A stretch of 64,000 bases of DNA. Origin: Hemicordylus capensis (Eukaryota > Chordata > Lepidosauria > Squamata > Cordylidae). The DNA lies in NCBI RefSeq assembly GCF_027244095.1, contig NC_069658.1, positions 267,724,687 to 267,788,686 on the forward strand, written 5' to 3'. Below are positions 11,390 through 22,372 of the stretch, piece after piece. The notes under the pieces are model-generated. The model did no database searches and was not told where the DNA came from. It saw only the letters and a program-made list of their open reading frames with translations. The translations under genes and the position numbers were made by a program. Each line of letters starts with the position of its first letter. Within the stretch, counting starts at the first letter, position 1.

Positions 11390-11740
11390 AAATGAACAAA
11401 GGAAAAATAAAAACAGAAGGAATAGAACTGCCCAATGGAAGCAACATCAAGAACCTGGAAGAGAAAGAACATTACAAACACTTGGGCATCCTCCAGGCTG
11501 CTAACATCACACACACTGAAGTTAAAAGAAAAATGGGAAATGAATACATCAGGAGAGTTAGAAAAATCCTAAAGTCCAAACTCAATGGCGGGAACACCAT
11601 ACAAGCCATAAACACCTGGGCTATACCTGTTATCAGATACACTGCAGGAATAATAGACTGGACCCAGGCAGAGCTAGAGACGCTAGATCACAAATACCTT
11701 TATGTGTGGGCAGATTCTAGAGGGTTAGACATAAACTGAG
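11390..11740 (+). mobile_element. R4/Dong-clade LINE fragment
   Basis: An open stretch encodes the post-RT region of R4-clade LINEs as known from Anolis: LEEKEHYKHLGILQAANI, KLNGGNTIQAINTWAIPVIR, GIIDWTQAELETLDHK. The similarity stops just after this block. It is a fragment with no ends identified. Confidence 0.75.
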
Positions 11741-12254
11741 AGTGAAACATCTTGAGGGGCACCATTTACACGAGTTAATTATTTATCCATTAAATTTTGT
11801 CCTCATATTCTAACAAAATCAAAGAGATCAAAACTCATCTGGAGCAGATTATAGTTTGGTATTAGTAAAAAGAAAGGCCTCTGTTCAAATAATTAAACCC
11901 AGTCTTATTTAGAGCTCTGTTCATATGATAGTTCTTCTGTTGACTAGGCACCCAACTTTAATTAGTTAGTTAGTTAGTTAGTTAGTTATTACACACTATG
12001 TAAGATTCACAGTCAAGTCCTCCTTTTAATACCCTTTCTAAGAGGACAGATATCCTATATAATATTGTGCAGTAGCACAATACTAATGCAGGCCATGAAT
12101 AAGTATTGTGCTATTTTGTCTCTCATCCCATAGGTGGCAGCATGACATACTGGATTTATGTATCTTTCCCCCCAAAAAGCATCTCTTTGTTTTGACTGAA
12201 ATCCTAGTATAGTACCATATCCTGACAGAATAATCCAGAATGGGCCACCTTGTT
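11741..12254. other. No gene recognised; contains a (GTTA)n tract
   Basis: About 500 bp with only a GTTA microsatellite (11961-11988). Confidence 0.4.
11961..11988. repeat. (TTAG)n microsatellite
   Basis: Six to seven TTAG units. Confidence 0.9.
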
Positions 12255-12748
12255 ATCTTATAAAGACAGATATCAAAATAAAGAAAAAAATTCCCATCCT
12301 TTGCCCTTCATTCTTTCTATTCCCCTCCCTTTCTCTCTCTTTCTCTCTCCTCCATTCACTTTCCCCCTCTTTCTTTCTTTCTCTCTTTCTCTTCCTGAGT
12401 TAACAGATCTTGTTAATCTTGTTACCTCATCTAATTCACCCAGCGACAGCCTCCTTCTCCTGAAGGGGCTCTTTCCTCCCTCATGACCCCTCTCTTCGCA
12501 GACCCCTGCCCACTATCCTTTTAGATAGATAGATAGATAGATAGATAGATTCCTCTCCTCTACAATCAAGAAGATCTTTCGACCATTAACAGTTGCATTG
12601 CAACTGCCTTAACCATCACAGGCTCCTCCTTCCTATCTGCATATGGAATCCCCACTGCCCAATCAGGTACCTTTGCTCACGAACTCTCGTGAGAGCTGCG
12701 ACACACGGGATTAGCCATGGGTATGCCTTAGAGAATTAAATATATAGA
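12255..12748 (-). mobile_element. Helitron-like element, 3'-truncated copy
   Basis: Read on the minus strand it starts TCTATATATTTAATTCTCTA with A immediately upstream, then AGGCATACCCATGGCTAATC and the palindrome CTCACGAGAG. This is the same head as the four elements at 56173-58744. It sits against an L2 (its 5' flank is antisense L2 sequence). The CT-rich stretch at 12300-12400 is the complement of the purine-rich interior; the 3' hairpin end is not present. Confidence 0.7.
12523..12550. repeat. (GATA)n microsatellite
   Basis: About seven GATA units inside the Helitron-like element. Confidence 0.9.
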
Positions 12749-13030
12749 TAACCAGCACTTTGTATTTTGCCCAGAAACATATCAGCAGCCAGTGCAGCTG
12801 TTTCAAAACAGGCATAATATGGTCTCTCCAGGTTGCCCCATAGACCAATCTGGCTGCTGCATTTTGAAACTGAAGTTTCCGAACTACAAAGGCAGCCCCA
12901 CATAGAGTGCATTGCAATAGTTAACCCTGGAGGTTACCAGCTGATGCACCACTGTTTTGAGGTCATCCTCTTCAAGGAATGGACATAGCTGTTGAATCAG
13001 TAGAAGCTGATAGAAAGTACTCCTGGCCAT
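12749..13030 (-). mobile_element. L2-type LINE fragment (RT C-terminal region)
   Basis: Minus-strand reading gives CGAAFVVRKLQFQNAAARLV and RDHIMPVLKQLHWL. It ends at 13030, where the 3' tail of another L2 begins, so it is a separate insertion event. Confidence 0.8.
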
Positions 13031-13484
13031 ATTTATTTATTATTTATTTCGCACATTTTTATAACGCCCTAACCCAAGGTCTCAGGGCAGTTCACAACAA
13101 ACAAATACTAAAAACAATTTAAAACAAATCATAAACAATCAAAAGTTCAAAAAGTTAAAAAGTTAAAAAGCTAAAAGTTAAAAAGCTAAAAAGCTTGGGT
13201 AAAAAGATAAGTCTTTAGACCCCTTTTAAAAGCCACTAGAGATGGGGAGACTCTTATACCCACAGGAAGTGCATTCCAAAGTCTCAGGGCGACAACAGAG
13301 AAGGCCCGTCCCTGGGTGGCCACCAAACGACATGAAGGTAGCCACAGATGAGCCTCTCCTGATGAACGTAGTGGACGATGGGGATCATGCAGAAGAAGAC
13401 GCTCTCTTAAGTACCGTGGGCCTAAGCTGTTTAGGGCTTTATAGGTTATAACCAGCACTTTGTATTTTGCCCGGAAACTCAAGA

Positions 13485-13689
13485 ACCAGCGTGGTGTAGT
13501 GGCTAGAGTGCTGGACTAGGACCGGGGAGACCTGAGTTCAAATCCCCATTCAGCCATGATACTAGCTGGGTGACTCTGGACCAGTCACTTCTCTCTCAGC
13601 CTAACCTAATTCACAGGGTTGTTGTGAGGAGAAACTCAAGTATGTAGTACACCGCTCTGGGCTCCTTGGAGGAAGAGCAGGATATAAAT

Positions 13690-13725
<36 letters not shown>

Positions 13726-13726
13726 G
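13485..13726 (+). mobile_element. tRNA-derived SINE (squamate type) inside the L2
   Basis: A box region GTGGTGTAGTGGCTAGAGTG, B box GAGTTCAAATCC, body AGTCACTTCTCTCTCAGCCT, 3' end CTTGGAGGAAGAGCAGGATA followed by a (TAA)n tail of about 12 units. It interrupts the L2 reading frame after the RRDHITP block. Confidence 0.85.
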
Positions 13727-14817
13727 GAGTAATGTGGTCTCTTCGAATTGACCCGGAGACCAACCTGGCTGCCGTATTTTGTACTAATTGTAGTTTCCGG
13801 ACTACGTACAAAGGCAGCCCCACATAGAGCGCATTGCAGTAATGAAGTCTGGAGTTTACCAGCAAGTGTACTACTGTTTTGAGATCATGAACTTCAAGAA
13901 ACGGATGCAGCTGGCGTATCAACCGAAGCTGATAGAAAGCGCTTCTGGCCACTGCCTCAACCTGGGAAACCAGGGAGAGGTGTGGATCCAGAAGCACTCC
14001 CAGACTGCGTACCTTTTCCTTGTGAGGAAGTGTGACCCCATCTACAACAGGTAGATCAATATCGCTTCCTGAGTGACGACCACGCACAATAAGTACCTCC
14101 GTCTTGTCTGGATTCAGTCTCAGTTTGTTATCCCTCATCCATCCCATTACTGCTTCCAAGCAGGCATTTAGGGAGGATATGCCTTCTCCTGATGATGCTG
14201 ACATGGAGAAATAGATTTGCGTGTCATCAGCATACTGATAACACCCAGCACCAAATCTCCGGATGATCTCTCCCAACGGTTTCATGTAGATATTAAAAAG
14301 CATTGGAGACAGTATGGAGCCCTGAGGGACCCCATATAAAAGCTCAGATTTTGAAGAGCAGCAGTCTCCAAGTGACACCATCTGGAATCTGCCAGAAAGG
14401 TAGGAGCGGAACCACTGCAAAGCAGTGCCTCCCACCCCCAGCACTCTCAGACATTCCAGAAGGATACTATGGTCAATAGTATCGAAAGCCGCCAAGAGAT
14501 CCAAAAGGACCAACAGAGTCACACTTCCTCTGTCCATTCCCAATTGGAGATCATCCATCAGGCCGACCAAGGCAGTCTCCACCCCATAGCCCGCCCGAAA
14601 ACCAGTTTGAAATGGGTCTAGATAATCAGTTTTCTCCAAGACCGCCTGGAGCTGCGAGGCCACCACCCTCTCAATCACCTTGCCCAACCATGGGAGGTTG
14701 GAGACAGGCCTGTAGCTATTAAACTCTGAGGGGTCCAAGGCAGGCTTCTTAAGAATAGGTCTAATAATTGCCTCCTTTAAACAAGGAGGCATCCTGCCCT
14801 CCCTCAGAGAGGTATTA

Positions 14818-15035
14818 CCCTGGTGGCGCAGTGGTAAAAACTGCCGCCCTGTAACCAGAAGGTTACAAGTTCAATCCTGACCAGGGGCTCAAGGTTGACT
14901 CAGCCTTCCATCCTTACGAGGTCGGTAAAATGAGTACCCAGAATGTTGGGGGCAATATGCTAAATCATTGTAAACCGCTTAGAGAGCTCCGGCTATAGAG
15001 CGGTATATAAATGTAAGTGCTATTGCTATTGCTAT
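14818..15035 (+). mobile_element. Sauria-type SINE inside the L2
   Basis: Begins CCCTGGTGGCGCAGTGGTAA (tRNA-like A box), B box GGTTACAAGTTCAATCC, middle AGGTTGACTCAGCCTTCCAT, 3' end GAGCGGTATATAAATGTAAG and a (TGCTAT)n tail. This matches the Sauria SINE as I remember it; its 3' end is shared with Bov-B LINEs. It is strong evidence for a squamate host. Confidence 0.85.
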
Positions 15036-16860
15036 TTATAATTGCCACCAGGCTCTTCACAACAACCCCCTTGCTAGATAATATAAGCCATGTTGGGCAC
15101 GAATCAAACGGACAGGTGCACCGTTCCGAGCAGCTCGTCCACATCCTCAGGAGTCACAAACTGAAATTGATCGAGTCTAACCACACAAGAGGAGTTCCTG
15201 GATACCTCTGCATCTGACACTGCAATAACTGTGGAGTCTAAATCTAGATCTAGATTGAACCGAATACGAGAGACTTTGTCCACAAAAAAACCTCATTAAA
15301 AGCATCACAGCGGGCAACTGATGGTTCCAAATTCGGATTCAGGGGAGTAGGGGGCCCTACTAGCCCCCTCACAACCCTGAATAGCTCCGCTGGACGAGAG
15401 CCTGCGGAAGCAATACGGGCAGAAAAGAAACACTTCTATGCTGAACGTATAGCCAGAGCATAGATCTTTATATGTGCTCTATGTCATAATCTGTCAGATT
15501 TGAGTCGAGTCTTCCTCCACTTGCGCTCCAGTCGTCTACCTTGCCTTTTCAGCTCCCGTAGATCTTCCATATACCATTTTTGAAGCAGGTCAGAGAGGAC
15601 GCTTAGGAGCGATCATATCTACTGCCCTGGTGAGCTGATGATTCCAATTCTCCACCAGGGCATCAACTGGATCGTCGGCAGGGCCAACATTAAATCCTTC
15701 CAAGGCTTCTTGGAATCCTATTGGATCCAATAACTTTTTTGGACGGACCATTCTAATGGTCCGTCACCCCTGCAGGTCCCTCACCCCTGCAGATGTGGGA
15801 CGCAACTGTGAGTCCGACCTTAACCAGATGGTGGTCCGTCCATGACAATGGGGAGATCACAGAAGTCCCCACCCATGGAACACCACCCTGATCAGAATGA
15901 AAGATCAAATCAAGAGTATGACCAGCAACATGTGTTGGTCCAGAGACCACTTGGGATAGGCCCATAGTTGTCATGAGCTGCACCAGACAACCCAGTCCCA
16001 AAGTGGATATTGAAGTCCCCCAGCACCATAAGCCTGGGGGACTCCAACACCAAACCCGAGACCAAGTCCGCGAGCTCAGTTAGGGACTCTGTTGGGCAGC
16101 GGGGTGATCGGTACACCAACAGAAGACCCAATCTATCCCTGGTCCCCAAACGTACGTACACACATTCAATATGATCAGACACTCTGATAGGGATCCTGAT
16201 AAGGGAGATATTATCCTTAAAGACCACAGCTACTCCACATCCCCACCCACACTCCCTTACCTGCTCCTCTACAGAGTACCCTGGAGAGAGAAGCTGGAAA
16301 CAGCTATTAGGTTTCTGATTTCCCTTCCCCTGCAATGGCCTGGTGACCTGCCAATGTAACTTCTATTCCCCACCACCACTGGAATAACTGCACCGAGACC
16401 AATGGACACGCCCTCCGATCTCCCCATCTCCAGACAGGCTCAAAAACATTCAAAACAAATCTTACCCAAGCCTTATCTCAGCCGCCACCCCCAACCCAAA
16501 CAATACTGAAGCAGGGGGGATGGCCCTCGCCCTCGTTGCTCCCCGAAGTGGCTACCCAAAGGGGCAACCCCCTTTGGTGCCGCCCCTTTGGTGGCGGCCC
16601 CGCCGCCACTGGCAGTCTCCTAAGTAGCCCAGGGGCAGGCAGATGGAAGCCCAGGACCCCAGTCCTGCCAACACCCAGCTGTAACAGAGCTGGCAGGCAG
16701 AAGTCCCACAGGCAGGCAGCAGCAGCAGCAGATGGCAAACAGATGACAAACAGCAGAGGAGCCACACCCAGCACAGGCTCTCACCCTGTGCCTCTTGCTG
16801 GTGGATGGTCTTGCTCCTCTGCTGGGCACGGGGAACAGGCAGCAGGCTCCATCTCCACCT

Positions 16861-17222
16861 GAGATACCAGGGTGAGGCCTGGGTCCAGGAGTACTCCTAA
16901 GCTCCATACCTGCTCCTTCCAGGGGAGTGTAACCCCATCTAGCATAGGAAGATCTAACTCATCCCTCAGATTCTGAACCCCAACAATGAGCACCTCCGTC
17001 TTGCTTGGATTCAGTTTCAATTTGTTATCCCTCATCCAGCCCATTATTGCCTATAGGCAGGCATTTAGGGAATGAATGCCATTTCCTGATGATGCAGATG
17101 AGAAGGAGAAGTAGATTTGGGGGTCATCAGCATACTGATAATACCCAGCACCAAACCTCCTGATGACCTCACCCAGCGGTTTCATGTAGAAATTAAAAAG
17201 CATTGGTGACAGAATGGAGCCC
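16861..17222 (-). mobile_element. Second L2-type LINE fragment (RT motif region)
   Basis: Minus strand reads GSILSPMLFNFYMKPLGEVI, YQYADDPQIYFSF and MGWMRDNKLKLNPSKTEVLI. It abuts the 5' end of the larger L2. YADD is followed by P instead of T. Confidence 0.8.
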
Positions 17223-17327
17223 TTCATGGCTCCATTATTGCACTTGATGGCTCTAAAAAGAGACTCAGCAATGAGAAAGATACTGGCTGACATCCCGATT
17301 AATGCTGTACATGTTGAAGTGCCCCTG

Positions 17328-17565
17328 ATTACTGGGCAAAGAGACACCTTTTTAAAGTGGAGATTCTCTTTATTTAGCAAGGGGAGAGCAACTGGCCCCA
17401 TCCACCCCCAGAACAGTACCTGACTGGTGAGAGTGTCTATCTTATGTTTCTTTTTAGATTGTGAGCCCTTTGGGGACAGGGAGCCATCTTATTTATTTAT
17501 TATTTCTCTATGTAAATCACTTTGGAAACTTTTGTTGAAAAGCGGTATATCAATATTTGTGGTTG
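17328..17565 (+). repeat. Unclassified interspersed repeat, copy 2 of 3
   Basis: Same consensus as 8935-9205: GCAAAGAGACACCTTTTTAA, GATTGTGAGCCCTTTGGGGA, GTTGAAAAGCGGTATATCAA. Confidence 0.65.
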
Positions 17566-18099
17566 AAGTGCAAGCCTATGATATGTTCTCAAAAACAAGC
17601 CCCACTGAGCTCAATAGAGCTTACTCCATAATTGAGAGACATGATGTAGATGAAAGGGTGGTGCTTGAAGAGGCCCAATGGATGCTCAATCAGCTAGCAT
17701 TATAAGAATAAGAATGGCAAGCCTTGTGCTAACATGTCCCCCCCCCCCCGTTTCTAATCATGCCTTGATTCTGGGTTTTTTTCACTAACCATAAAATAGA
17801 ACAAATCACAGTTCCCAAAGTTCAGACATAATGGGAAACTGGTTACTTAAAAAGCAGAGCTTTCCATGTCCTTCTGTTGCGCAGGAAGGATGCAGTGAGG
17901 GAAGAGGGAGCGTGCGAGCCTGAGGTTTACATGGCTCCTTCTTGTAGCACTAAACCATGGTTTCCTGTTACATTTGAACCTTAATTACTTCTCTTTGCTC
18001 ACTTTCTCAGCACAAAGTATTCCAAATCAAGTGTTGTAAACCTGTCAGGCTAATCTAGAGCTATATATCAGCAGACGGAGCATGAAGTAAGCAAAGGGT
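17566..18099. other. No gene recognised
   Basis: Single-copy-looking sequence with a short (C)n run near 17738. Confidence 0.35.
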
Positions 18100-18630
18100 C
18101 AAATGGAGAATGTCAAAGCCAAGCAGTAAGCAATTTCAAAACCAAAGCCAGTCTGAGTCATTACAATTTCCAGTCGGTCAAACCAAGTGCAAGTTGAATT
18201 CCACAGAGTCCAAACGGTCCAGAGTCAAAGCACAGTCAAAACAAGCAGGAACACAGCTGGGTAGCTCACCAAAGCATAACGTTGCTACCAGCAATGTGGC
18301 TGAGGTGAAGCCATCTTAAATAGGCTGAAGCCATGTGCTTTCAATCATGGGTCCCTGACTCAGCAGCTCTTCTTGTTAGTCGAGCTGTTCTGCCCGTGCG
18401 TCTCCTTATCTCCTTCTGTCTCTTCGACTGATGCCTCTCTACAGCTGAGATCAGCTGTGCCTCCTCCACAGGAGCTGTCGTACTAGGCTCTGTTTCTTTT
18501 TCAACGTCCCGTGAGTCGGTCCCACTTACCTCTGCAACTTCTTGCCTTTGAGGTTGCTGCACTCCCTCCACCGCTGTCACACGGCCTGTCTCCTCCCATC
18601 CTTGGAGCCCGATAGCATGCCCATGACATC
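18100..18630 (-). other. Possible LTR-derived sequence, low confidence
   Basis: On the minus strand a TATTTAAGATGGC box-like stretch lies about 200 bp inside a moderately GC region rich in CAGTC/CAAGC repeats, the look of squamate LTRs. No end repeats, TSD or coding domain were found, so this is only a suspicion. Confidence 0.25.
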
Positions 18631-18654
18631 AGGATATGAGATGTCTCTTATGAA

Positions 18655-18893
18655 TAGGGTTGCCATATTCAAGCTTCTCAAATCTGGGTGGCCTAATTTG
18701 CCTATTATGCAAATTATGCAATGCCTAATTTGCATTTTTTATTTATTTGACAGATTTGTATACTATCACCTCCTTCTCTGCCCTCCTATAGGATTGGATC
18801 CAGAGTAAAATACAGGCAATGCATTTGAAATCCGTGTAAATCTGGGTGGAATTTAGCAGCCGGGTGTAGGAGCCAAAATCCGGGGGCTACCCT
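18655..18893. mobile_element. Possible TIR element (MITE-like)
   Basis: Starts near TAGGGTTGCCATATTC and ends near GGGGGCTACCCTA, a loosely inverted pair of ends. The interior includes AAATCTGGGTGG twice and a short LINE-like AT-rich tail. Boundaries and family unknown. Confidence 0.4.
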
Positions 18894-19862
18894 AAATTCT
18901 GGGAGGGCATGGCAAGGCTACTTATGAAGGATTTCTTATTGTAAATCAAGTAGCACGCATCAGGATAATTTTCTGTCACAGCTACTTTTGGCAAGTCCAA
19001 GAGGTTGCATGATTGGAGTTTGATTTTAGTCTTTTTTTCTTTGAATGGCAGATAAATCACAAATTTCCCCCTTGATTCCAAAAAGCAGTTTGCCATGTAG
19101 CAGTAGCACCGGGAGTTGCTGCTCAAGAAACAGGATTCCAAAGCACTTTTAAGAACAGACGCAATGCTCTGCTGGATGATTATAGATCAAGGGTTTATCT
19201 CTCCAGCATCCTGTTTCTGTTTCTAACAATGGCCAGTCAGATGCTTCTGGGAAGCCCACAAACAGCTGAATTAAGGCAACAGTCTTCCTGCATGATTTGT
19301 TACCAACAACATCTGGAATTCAGAGGTACCCAATGGGCACATGAAGCTAGCTGTATTTTGTGGCAGGGGAGGGGGGAATCTCGCCTTTGTAATATTATCA
19401 AGAATTAAGATTAGAGATTCACAAGTCCAATTATCCATTTTTGTGTACATATTTTCTTTCACTCTTCAGAAGCACTTAAAAGAAAATGATGATGTACCTC
19501 TAGTTTTAGGTATACAGCAATGGAAAATGCATAGATTTGCTACCCCAGTACATAGGATCTAGAACCAGATGATGCAAAAGAGAAGTTAAACCCTTTTTCT
19601 TCCAAGAATTGCACAACTTTGCTTGCAAGTATTGCCATCATGTGTTCTGGGGCTCCTTTTAAGATGGGGGAGCTGTGACTCCTGTGCTCATTTATGAGTT
19701 CAAGACACAAGTGTATCACACTCACCATTTGGCAGCCAAGATATCTTGGCTGTCTAAAGCAAGGTACTAGCTGTTGTTGTGGCAGAATGGAAATGTGTAG
19801 ATTAAGAGTTCTCAAATGTGGGTGCCAAGATGAAACTGATTGCCAGGAAATTTAAGATAGAC
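18894..19862. other. Mostly unrecognised; short CR1 3' fragment at 19197-19300 (minus)
   Basis: 19197-19300 matches the antisense CR1 3' UTR (CCAGCATCCTGTTTC, GGGAAGCCCACAAACA). The rest holds only short ORFs without recognisable products. Confidence 0.45.
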
Positions 19863-20000
19863 CAGGGTTACCCAGCTTGTGGTACTCCAGATGTTGCTGA
19901 ACTGCAGTTCCCTTCATCTGCCAATTCACAAAATTGTGGCTGGGGATGATGGGAGTTGTGGTTCAGCAGCATCTGGAGGACCACAGCTTGGGAACCCCTA
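19863..20000. mobile_element. Palindromic hAT-type MITE (138 bp)
   Basis: Inverted repeat from CAGGGTTACCCAGCTTGTGG to CCACAGCTTGGGAACCCCTA. The 8 bp TSD is AGATAGAC (19855-19862) and GGGTAGAC (20001-20008), 6 of 8 matching, so this copy is older than the one at 6943. Confidence 0.85.
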
Positions 20001-20004
20001 GGGT

Positions 20005-20352
20005 AGACAAAAGGGAGAGCTTTTTCACACAGCATATAATAATCTGTGGGATTCTCTGCCACTGGATGTGGTGATGGCCACCAGCTTGGATGGCTTTAAA
20101 ATAAACTTAAAACAGGACATGGAGGACATCTATCAGTGACTAGTAGTCTTGATGACTACAGGCTACCTCCAAGTTCAGAGGCAGGATGCCTCAAATTACT
20201 AATTGCAGGGGAGTAACAGCAGGAGATGGGGCATGCTTTCCTCTCTTGCCTGTGGGCTTCCCAGTGGTGGGTTGCTAGAGGGAACAGGAAGCTGGACTAG
20301 ATGGGCCTTGGGTGGGCCTGATTCAGCTGGGCTGCTGCTCTTATGTTATCTC
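20005..20352 (+). mobile_element. CR1 LINE 3' end
   Basis: Encodes remnants of the RT C-terminus (ending in the VVMATSLDGFK-like block) then the family 3' UTR (GGACTAGATGGGCCTTGG) and an ATTCTTATG-like terminus as seen in CR1. Confidence 0.75.
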
Positions 20353-20576
20353 AATATTACACTAATGTCAGACTTTAAAATATTTTCAAGATCGGTTTCA
20401 GTGTTGGTGTTTGGGAAGTCGTGTGTAAAGTTTGTCATCTCCATGGATTTTCTGAGATACCCATCATCAAATATTAAGCCAAATCTTGATTAGCATTATT
20501 GTCTAAGAGAAACACAGCCTGACACACACAGCAGTTGGCAGTACACATGCATGTTCTATTTGTGCAGCTGCTGCAG

Positions 20577-20636
20577 CACAAGCCTATATATGTTTACTCA
20601 GTAGTAAGTCCCGTTGAATTCCATGGGTTTCAAGGT
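20577..20636. repeat. Short interspersed hairpin-type repeat
   Basis: Contains AGCCTATATATGTTTACTCA and AGTAAGTCCCGTTGAATTCC, a phrase widespread in squamate DNA. A related copy is at about 36903-36960. Possibly a MITE remnant. Confidence 0.45.
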
Positions 20637-20884
20637 ATTGTTGCACCCTCAAGTTGATGTCAACTCCTGGCGACCACAGAGCCATGTGGTTTTCTTTGGC
20701 AGAATACAGGAGGGGTTTACTAATGCCATCTCCCACTTTCAGTATCTTCCTATATCGCTGCTTCCTGATACAGATTTTTTCCATAGTCTGGGAAACACAC
20801 CAGCAGGGATTCAAACCGGCAACCTCTTGCTTGCTAGGCAAGTTACTTCCCCGCTGTGCCATTAGGTGGCAGTATTCCACAGGC
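20637..20884 (-). mobile_element. tRNA-type SINE (ACTCGAC-tailed family)
   Basis: Antisense copy: tail AAGTTGATGTCAACTCCTGG, CAGGAGGGGTTTACTAATGC, head with B box complement GGGATTCAAACCGGC and A-box complement GCTGTGCCATTAGGTGGC. Confidence 0.8.
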
Positions 20885-20885
20885 T

Positions 20886-21600
20886 TACTCACTAGTAAAA
20901 AGCCCCAAACCTCCTGATGAGGAGTTTGTCATGGAAGGTGAAAGTGGCAGGTCCAGTTCTTTTCTCTCCTGAACGGCTAGAGGGCAGAATTGCAGCTTTT
21001 CTCTCTGCCTTTTGAATATAACATTGTATATGCAGCATCCGTTTATATGTCACAGACCACCCAGGGGCATAAGGGGCAGCAAGGACCAGTGGGTAGAATC
21101 ATTTGAAGAGCAGACTTTCGGAGAGCTGAAGAGCACAGAGGTAGAGCAGGGTAAGCTATCACGTGCTCGGACACCTCAGAGCGGGGCAAGGCGGCGAGGA
21201 ACGTTTACAACATCTAAGCAACTTGTGCTGCGTTGGCGAGCCCGTGCGGGGATTGGAGGAAGGCTGTCCCAGCGGAAGCGGCGAATAATGACTTTGGCAT
21301 CAACATTCTGGACCGCGGTCCCGAGAAGGCAAAGAAAGGCTGGGGCGAAGAAAGCTGCCGGTAGCAAGGCAGAGGACAGCAAGCGGGGGTGTTTTGGCAA
21401 TGTTGCACATGGAGCAGCAGCCGTCACTTGCTAGCAGAATGGCAGCAGAGAGAACGAAGGGAAGCAACAGGACTACGAAGCAGGGCTCCTGGACCCCGAT
21501 ATTTCACGGATTTAGGAGGAAGCCCTCCTGAGCGGAGTGAGGTTTACTTCCAAGTAAACCTAAGACAGGCAGCATCATGCCAGGACTAAATACAGCACTA
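20886..21600. other. GC-elevated, CpG-containing region upstream of the RPP14 promoter
   Basis: From about 21100 the sequence becomes GC-rich with many CpGs and open frames on both strands (for example + strand 21012-21434, minus strand 21427-21176). No protein family is recognised, and overlapping open frames are expected by composition here. It may be the upstream part of a CpG island or a noncoding first exon of another transcript. Confidence 0.35.
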
Positions 21601-22092
21601 AGGCTACAATTTCCCTGAGTCGTCATTCTCCGCTTTAGCGTCCTCAGTCCAGCTCCACAACCCGACCCCCGCCCACATACGAACGCCTTCAACGCATGCG
21701 CAGTAAATAGAAAACGCAAAGCTATAACAAACTTGTTGCCTGAAGGGGAGAAACACCACGGCTCTCACGCAACAGGCCCGCGCCTATTGGCTGCCAAGCT
21801 CGAAAATGCTCCTCCTCCTCTGCAGGCTCTGACCTCTCCAGGGCCGCTATTTCTCCCGCCTTCTTTCTTTTCCTGACCTATTATTGTATTTCTCTTCCGT
21901 ATCTCTCCCCGGATAGCCCATTGGGCAATCGACCTCCACAGTTTTGCCTGCTGCCATTGGACAGAAGGGGAGTAGCGGCTCGCTGATTGGTTGCGTGGCT
22001 GGCGGAACTGCTGCCCCGTTGTTTCCACTGTAATTACGTTCGAGAGAAGTCACGTTGTCGGCATATGGAGTCGGGTTTGTTATAGGGCGGCT
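21600..22092 (+). promoter_or_regulatory. Probable RPP14/HTD2 promoter and untranslated first exon
   Basis: Four inverted CCAAT boxes (ATTGG) lie at 21786, 21920, 21956 and 21986; the last three are 36 and 30 bp apart, about three helical turns, as in NF-Y-bound TATA-less promoters. GCATGCGCA at 21694-21702 fits an NRF1 site, typical of genes with mitochondrial roles. No TATA box seen. A GTGAGT at 22093-22098 could be the donor of an untranslated exon of about 60 nt (22030-22092) joining the RPP14 start-codon exon at 23814. The exon is inferred; transcript data would decide it. Confidence 0.5.
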
Positions 22093-22201
22093 GTGAGTAG
22101 AGAGCGTGTTGTCGTCTTGTGTAACCAACAGTAACAGGGGCTGGACAAGGATCCCCACCGACAGGTTCTGGGCTTGTGTGGGAAAATAAGGTCTTTTCAC
22201 G

Positions 22202-22372
22202 CGTGCGGGAGTTGTAGCTTCGTGGTAGAGCAGATACCTTGTACAGTATGCAGAGCGAGGGTCATGGGCTCAGTCCCTGGCAGGTAGAGCTGGGGAATGC
22301 CCCTGCCTGAAATCCTGGAGAGTAGGAAGTACTGCGCTAGACGAGCCAGTGGCTCTAAGGAACAGGTCATTA
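22202..22372 (+). mobile_element. Composite SINE with tRNA-like head, degraded
   Basis: Head GTAGCTTCGTGGTAGAGCAG and B-box-like GGGCTCAGTCCCTGG, then CCTGCCTGAAATCCTGGAGA and a body-tail remnant (GCGCTAGACGAGCCAGTGGC). The same body occurs with the 5S-like head elsewhere in this window. Confidence 0.6.

Larger units (their letters stand above)
13031..16860 (-). mobile_element. Nearly full-length L2-type LINE interrupted by two SINEs
   Basis: From right to left on the minus strand: a GC-rich probable 5' UTR (about 16500-16860); the apurinic endonuclease region (16335-15753; LMVLGDFNIH, DLIFHSDQG, TDHHLVKV); an RT of about 340 codons open from 14792 (SNLPWLGKVIERVVASQL, LLDLLAAFDTIDHSILL, YGVPQGSILSPMLFNIYM, YQYADDTQIYFSM with intact YADD); the C-terminal tail (13482-13186); and an A/T-rich 3' end at 13031. 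SINEs sit at 13485-13726 and 14818-15035. Frameshifts in the endonuclease part make it inactive. Without the SINEs it is about 3.4 kb, close to full length for L2. Its 5' UTR assignment is an inference. Confidence 0.85.

Noticed and set aside
13611-14792. 393-codon minus-strand open frame as a host gene
   Set aside because: It is the L2 LINE reverse transcriptase, reading on into an inserted SINE.
18110-18580. Two opposing ORFs of 69 and 79 codons
   Set aside because: Low-complexity, overlapping a possible old LTR; no coding family recognised.
1-21000. Exons of ABHD6, the upstream neighbour in mammals
   Set aside because: Searched by eye for its conserved segments (nucleophile elbow, C-terminal GHSVVMERP); none recognised. 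It may lie further upstream.
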